Shown piece by piece: positions 61,898 through 64,000 of a stretch of 64,000 bases of DNA (positions within the stretch are counted from its first letter, which is position 1; each line of letters opens with the position of its first letter). The translations under genes and the position numbers were made by a program. Below the pieces are notes generated by a model, which saw only the letters and a list, made by a program, of their open reading frames with translations, ran no database searches and was not told the origin of the DNA. Source of the stretch: Pseudomonadales bacterium (GTDB lineage: Bacteria > Pseudomonadota > Gammaproteobacteria > Pseudomonadales > Halieaceae); assembly GCA_024234675.1 (NCBI GenBank), contig JACKNU010000001.1, positions 372,001-436,000 on the forward strand. The letters run 5' to 3'.

Positions 61898-63630
61898 GCG
61901 GGCGCCTCGCAAAATGGCTGCCGGTCCTGGAGTGGGCAAAGGGCTATAATGGCGGCCTGCTGGCCAGCGATGCCCTGGCGGGCGTGATCGTCACGATCAT
62001 GCTGATTCCGCAATCGCTGGCCTACGCCCTGCTGGCGGGGTTGCCGGCGGAGATGGGCCTGTATGCCAGCATCCTGCCGCTGGTCGCCTACGCCCTGCTG
62101 GGCACCAGTCGCACTCTCTCCGTGGGCCCGGTCGCGGTCGCCTCACTGATGACCGCGGCCGCCGTAGGCAAGGTGGCGGCCACCGGAACCATCGGCTACG
62201 CCACCGCGGCCATCGCCATGGCGATGCTGTCCGGCGGCATGCTGTTGCTCATGGGCTGCCTGCGCTTCGGCTTTCTCGCCAATTTCCTCTCCCATCCGGT
62301 GGTGTCGGGCTTTATCACCGCCTCTGGCATCATCATCGGCTTGAGCCAGTTGCGGCATATTTTCGGCGTGGGCGGCCACGGCGAGACCCTGCCCCAACTG
62401 CTGCAGGGCCTGGCGGCCAACCTGCCGGATTTCAACACCGTCACCCTGGTGACCGGCGTGCTGGCCACGGCGTTCCTGTTCTGGGCGCGCAGGGACCTCA
62501 AACCCCTGCTGCAGCGCCTGGGCATGACGGACACGGCCGCCGGTTTCCTGGCCAAGACCGGGCCGGTGCTGGTGATCATCGTCACCACGCTGGCCAGCTA
62601 CCTGGGTGATTTTGGAAGCCGCGGGGTGGCCCTGGTGGGCGCGGTGCCCAGCGGCTTGCCCGTCTTTACCCTGCCCACCTTCGAGGCCGGCCTGTGGTCC
62701 GAACTGGTGGTATCGGCACTGCTGATTTCCATTATCGGCTTTGTCGAGTCGGTTTCCGTGGGTAAGACCCTGGCTGCCAAGCGGCGCCAACGCATTGACC
62801 CGAACCAGGAACTGCTGGCCCTGGGGGCGGCCAACGTCGCCTCCGGGGTCTCCGGCGGCTTTCCCGTTACCGGCGGTTTTTCCCGCTCGGTGGTCAATTT
62901 CGACGCCGGTGCGCAGACCCAGGCCGCCAGTGTTATCGCGGCAGCGGGCATCGCCCTGGCAGCTCTGCTGCTGACCCCGGTACTGTTCTTCCTGCCCAAG
63001 GCCACCCTGGCCGCAACCATTATCGTGGCAGTGACCTCGCTGATAGACTTCGGCGTGATCAAGCGCGCCTGGCAGTACTCGCGCTCGGATTTTATCGCGG
63101 TGGTAACAACCATCGGATTCACCCTGCTGCTGGGCGTGGAACTGGGAGTGCTCGCCGGTATCGTCGCCTCCATCGGCCTGCACCTGTACAAGACCACCCG
63201 CCCTCATATCGCGGTAGTGGGCGCCGTGGCGGGTACCGAGCATTTCCGCAATGTGGAACGCCACAATGTGATCACCCACCGCAATATCATTTCGCTGCGG
63301 ATAGACGAAAGCCTGTACTTCGCCAACGCCAGCTACCTGGAGGACTATGTCTACGGCCTGGTCGCCGACATCGACGGCCTGGAGCACGTGATCCTGCAGT
63401 GCACTGCGGTCAACGAGATCGACCTGAGCGCACTGGAAGCCCTGGAGGCTATCAACCACCGCCTGCGGGAACAGGGCCTCAGCCTCAACCTGAGCGAGGT
63501 CAAGGGCCCGGTGATGGACGCGCTGCAAAAGTCACATTTCCTGCGGGAGTTGAGCGGGCGGGTCTTCCTCACCCACCACCAGGCGGTCAAGGCGCTGAAA
63601 GCAGATGAAATAGAGCCCTATATCATCTAA
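61894..63630 (+). CDS. SulP family anion transporter with STAS domain
   Basis: A 578-residue carrier with ~12-14 membrane segments (to ~430) and a C-terminal STAS domain (~450-565, EHVILQCTAVNEIDLSALEALEAINH). The SulP signature is near the N terminus: AGVIVTIMLIPQSLAYALLAGLPAEMGLYASILP. The start is TTG 61894 (MSGRLAKWLPVLEW), inside the SQR stop in a TTGA overlap; the frame is open far upstream in SQR but unrelated. In this operon it would export sulfite, sulfate or thiosulfate made by the upstream enzymes, or import an anion; the family alone does not tell. It is the last clearly coupled gene of the sulfide module. Confidence 0.92.
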   Translation: MSGRLAKWLPVLEWAKGYNGGLLASDALAGVIVTIMLIPQSLAYALLAGLPAEMGLYASILPLVAYALLGTSRTLSVGPVAVASLMTAAAVGKVAATGTIGYATAAIAMAMLSGGMLLLMGCLRFGFLANFLSHPVVSGFITASGIIIGLSQLRHIFGVGGHGETLPQLLQGLAANLPDFNTVTLVTGVLATAFLFWARRDLKPLLQRLGMTDTAAGFLAKTGPVLVIIVTTLASYLGDFGSRGVALVGAVPSGLPVFTLPTFEAGLWSELVVSALLISIIGFVESVSVGKTLAAKRRQRIDPNQELLALGAANVASGVSGGFPVTGGFSRSVVNFDAGAQTQAASVIAAAGIALAALLLTPVLFFLPKATLAATIIVAVTSLIDFGVIKRAWQYSRSDFIAVVTTIGFTLLLGVELGVLAGIVASIGLHLYKTTRPHIAVVGAVAGTEHFRNVERHNVITHRNIISLRIDESLYFANASYLEDYVYGLVADIDGLEHVILQCTAVNEIDLSALEALEAINHRLREQGLSLNLSEVKGPVMDALQKSHFLRELSGRVFLTHHQAVKALKADEIEPYII

Positions 63631-63673
63631 CCTGCCGGGTAGTCATCAGGGTTGCAGAGGCCCGGAAGCAAAC

Positions 63674-63907
63674 ATGCGCAACAGCTGGATCCTGAAGATC
63701 GCCACGTTCGCCTTCGTCGTGTTTCTTGTCTGGTTGCTGGCATGGATCACCATGCCCCCGGAGGAAGATCCCTGCGACGATCCACAGGCGGATGTCAGCG
63801 CCGCCGTGATCGCCGACCAGGGTGGCGACCAGGAGGCCCTGGTGAACCGCGCCATTATCCTGCGGGGCAAGTGCGAGCAGGACAACAAGGAGAGTCGTTC
63901 CGAGTGA
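63674..63907 (+). CDS. Small membrane-anchored protein, function unknown
   Basis: A 77-residue protein with one N-terminal hydrophobic segment (ILKIATFAFVVFLVWLLAWI), a Met-Pro-Pro break, and a polar periplasmic-type tail containing two Cys (EDPCDDP and RGKCEQ) that could form a disulfide. It may be an uncleaved signal anchor. ATG 63674 follows GGAAG by a few bases. It lies 43 bp after sulP, so it may belong to the sulfide operon transcript. No family recognised. The last 93 bases of the window show no gene. Confidence 0.6.
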   Translation: MRNSWILKIATFAFVVFLVWLLAWITMPPEEDPCDDPQADVSAAVIADQGGDQEALVNRAIILRGKCEQDNKESRSE

Positions 63908-64000
63908 CTGCGCGGCACGCGTCGGGCCGCTGGTGCCACGCAGGGCACCGGGCGGTTGGCTGCAGGCTGGGGTGAACCGGCCCTAGTAGGTATTGTGCCC

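Overview
The window is dense, high-G+C, single-chromosome-like DNA from a gammaproteobacterium. The conserved blocks (cysB; purB-hflD-mnmA-nudJ-rluE; icd; clpS-clpA; infA-bpt-aat-trxB; ftsK-lolA-rarA-crcB-serS-cysG) follow the gene order seen in Pseudomonas and its relatives. The accessory genes (ergothioneine synthesis, a PQQ alcohol dehydrogenase, a large FadE, an AbgT carrier, a sulfide-oxidation operon) suggest an aerobic, probably marine lineage such as Halieaceae/Cellvibrionales. That placement is an inference from gene content only. I see no rRNA, tRNA, CRISPR array or intact insertion sequence.

Layout. 2-3723: a CoA-transferase/hydrolase cut by the left edge, a 5'-nucleotidase and cysB. 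3826-9621: a tightly overlapping trio of a Cfa-like lipid methyltransferase, a large SAM/class III cyclase/AAA/TPR protein, and a cNMP-binding/receiver-like/GGEEF diguanylate cyclase, which looks like a cAMP-to-c-di-GMP relay. 9776-18789: thrH, an acyltransferase, then a long leftward run pabB-DUF-roxA-purB-hflD-mnmA-nudJ-rluE with many 1-11 bp junctions. 18961-34780: icd, the N-degron set (clpS, clpA, bpt, aat) around infA, trxB, then ftsK-lolA-rarA-galE-crcB-serS-cysG. galE interrupts an otherwise familiar order. 34811-42337: Prc protease, a second CoA-transferase, SnoaL-like, desaturase, VOC, nitronate monooxygenase and MBL-like genes. 42618-48445: egtB-egtD, an MFS carrier whose only well-placed start is ATA, and a lipoprotein quinohemoprotein dehydrogenase. 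48446-49607 is the only long gene-poor stretch; it contains an A+T-rich segment bracketed by two consensus DnaA boxes. 49608-57622: a secreted protein, FadE, a small conserved protein, a second diguanylate cyclase, AbgT, a lipoprotein and a Tat-signal-bearing NADP-dependent reductase. 57713-63630: a complete sulfide/persulfide module. It has a FisR-type sigma-54 activator with the three sensor cysteines, a perfect -24/-12 promoter, persulfide dioxygenase, a DUF442-SQR fusion and a SulP carrier.

How the parts connect. The best-supported regulatory circuits are two. In the sulfur module, FisR would sense sulfane sulfur and switch on sulfide oxidation and anion export through sigma-54. In the second-messenger trio, cyclic nucleotide made by one protein would be read by the cNMP domain of the next, which makes c-di-GMP. 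Other points of note are a Cfa-like enzyme with swapped bicarbonate-site residues, a Tat signal on a normally cytoplasmic reductase fold, and a possible leaderless mini-ORF ahead of clpS.
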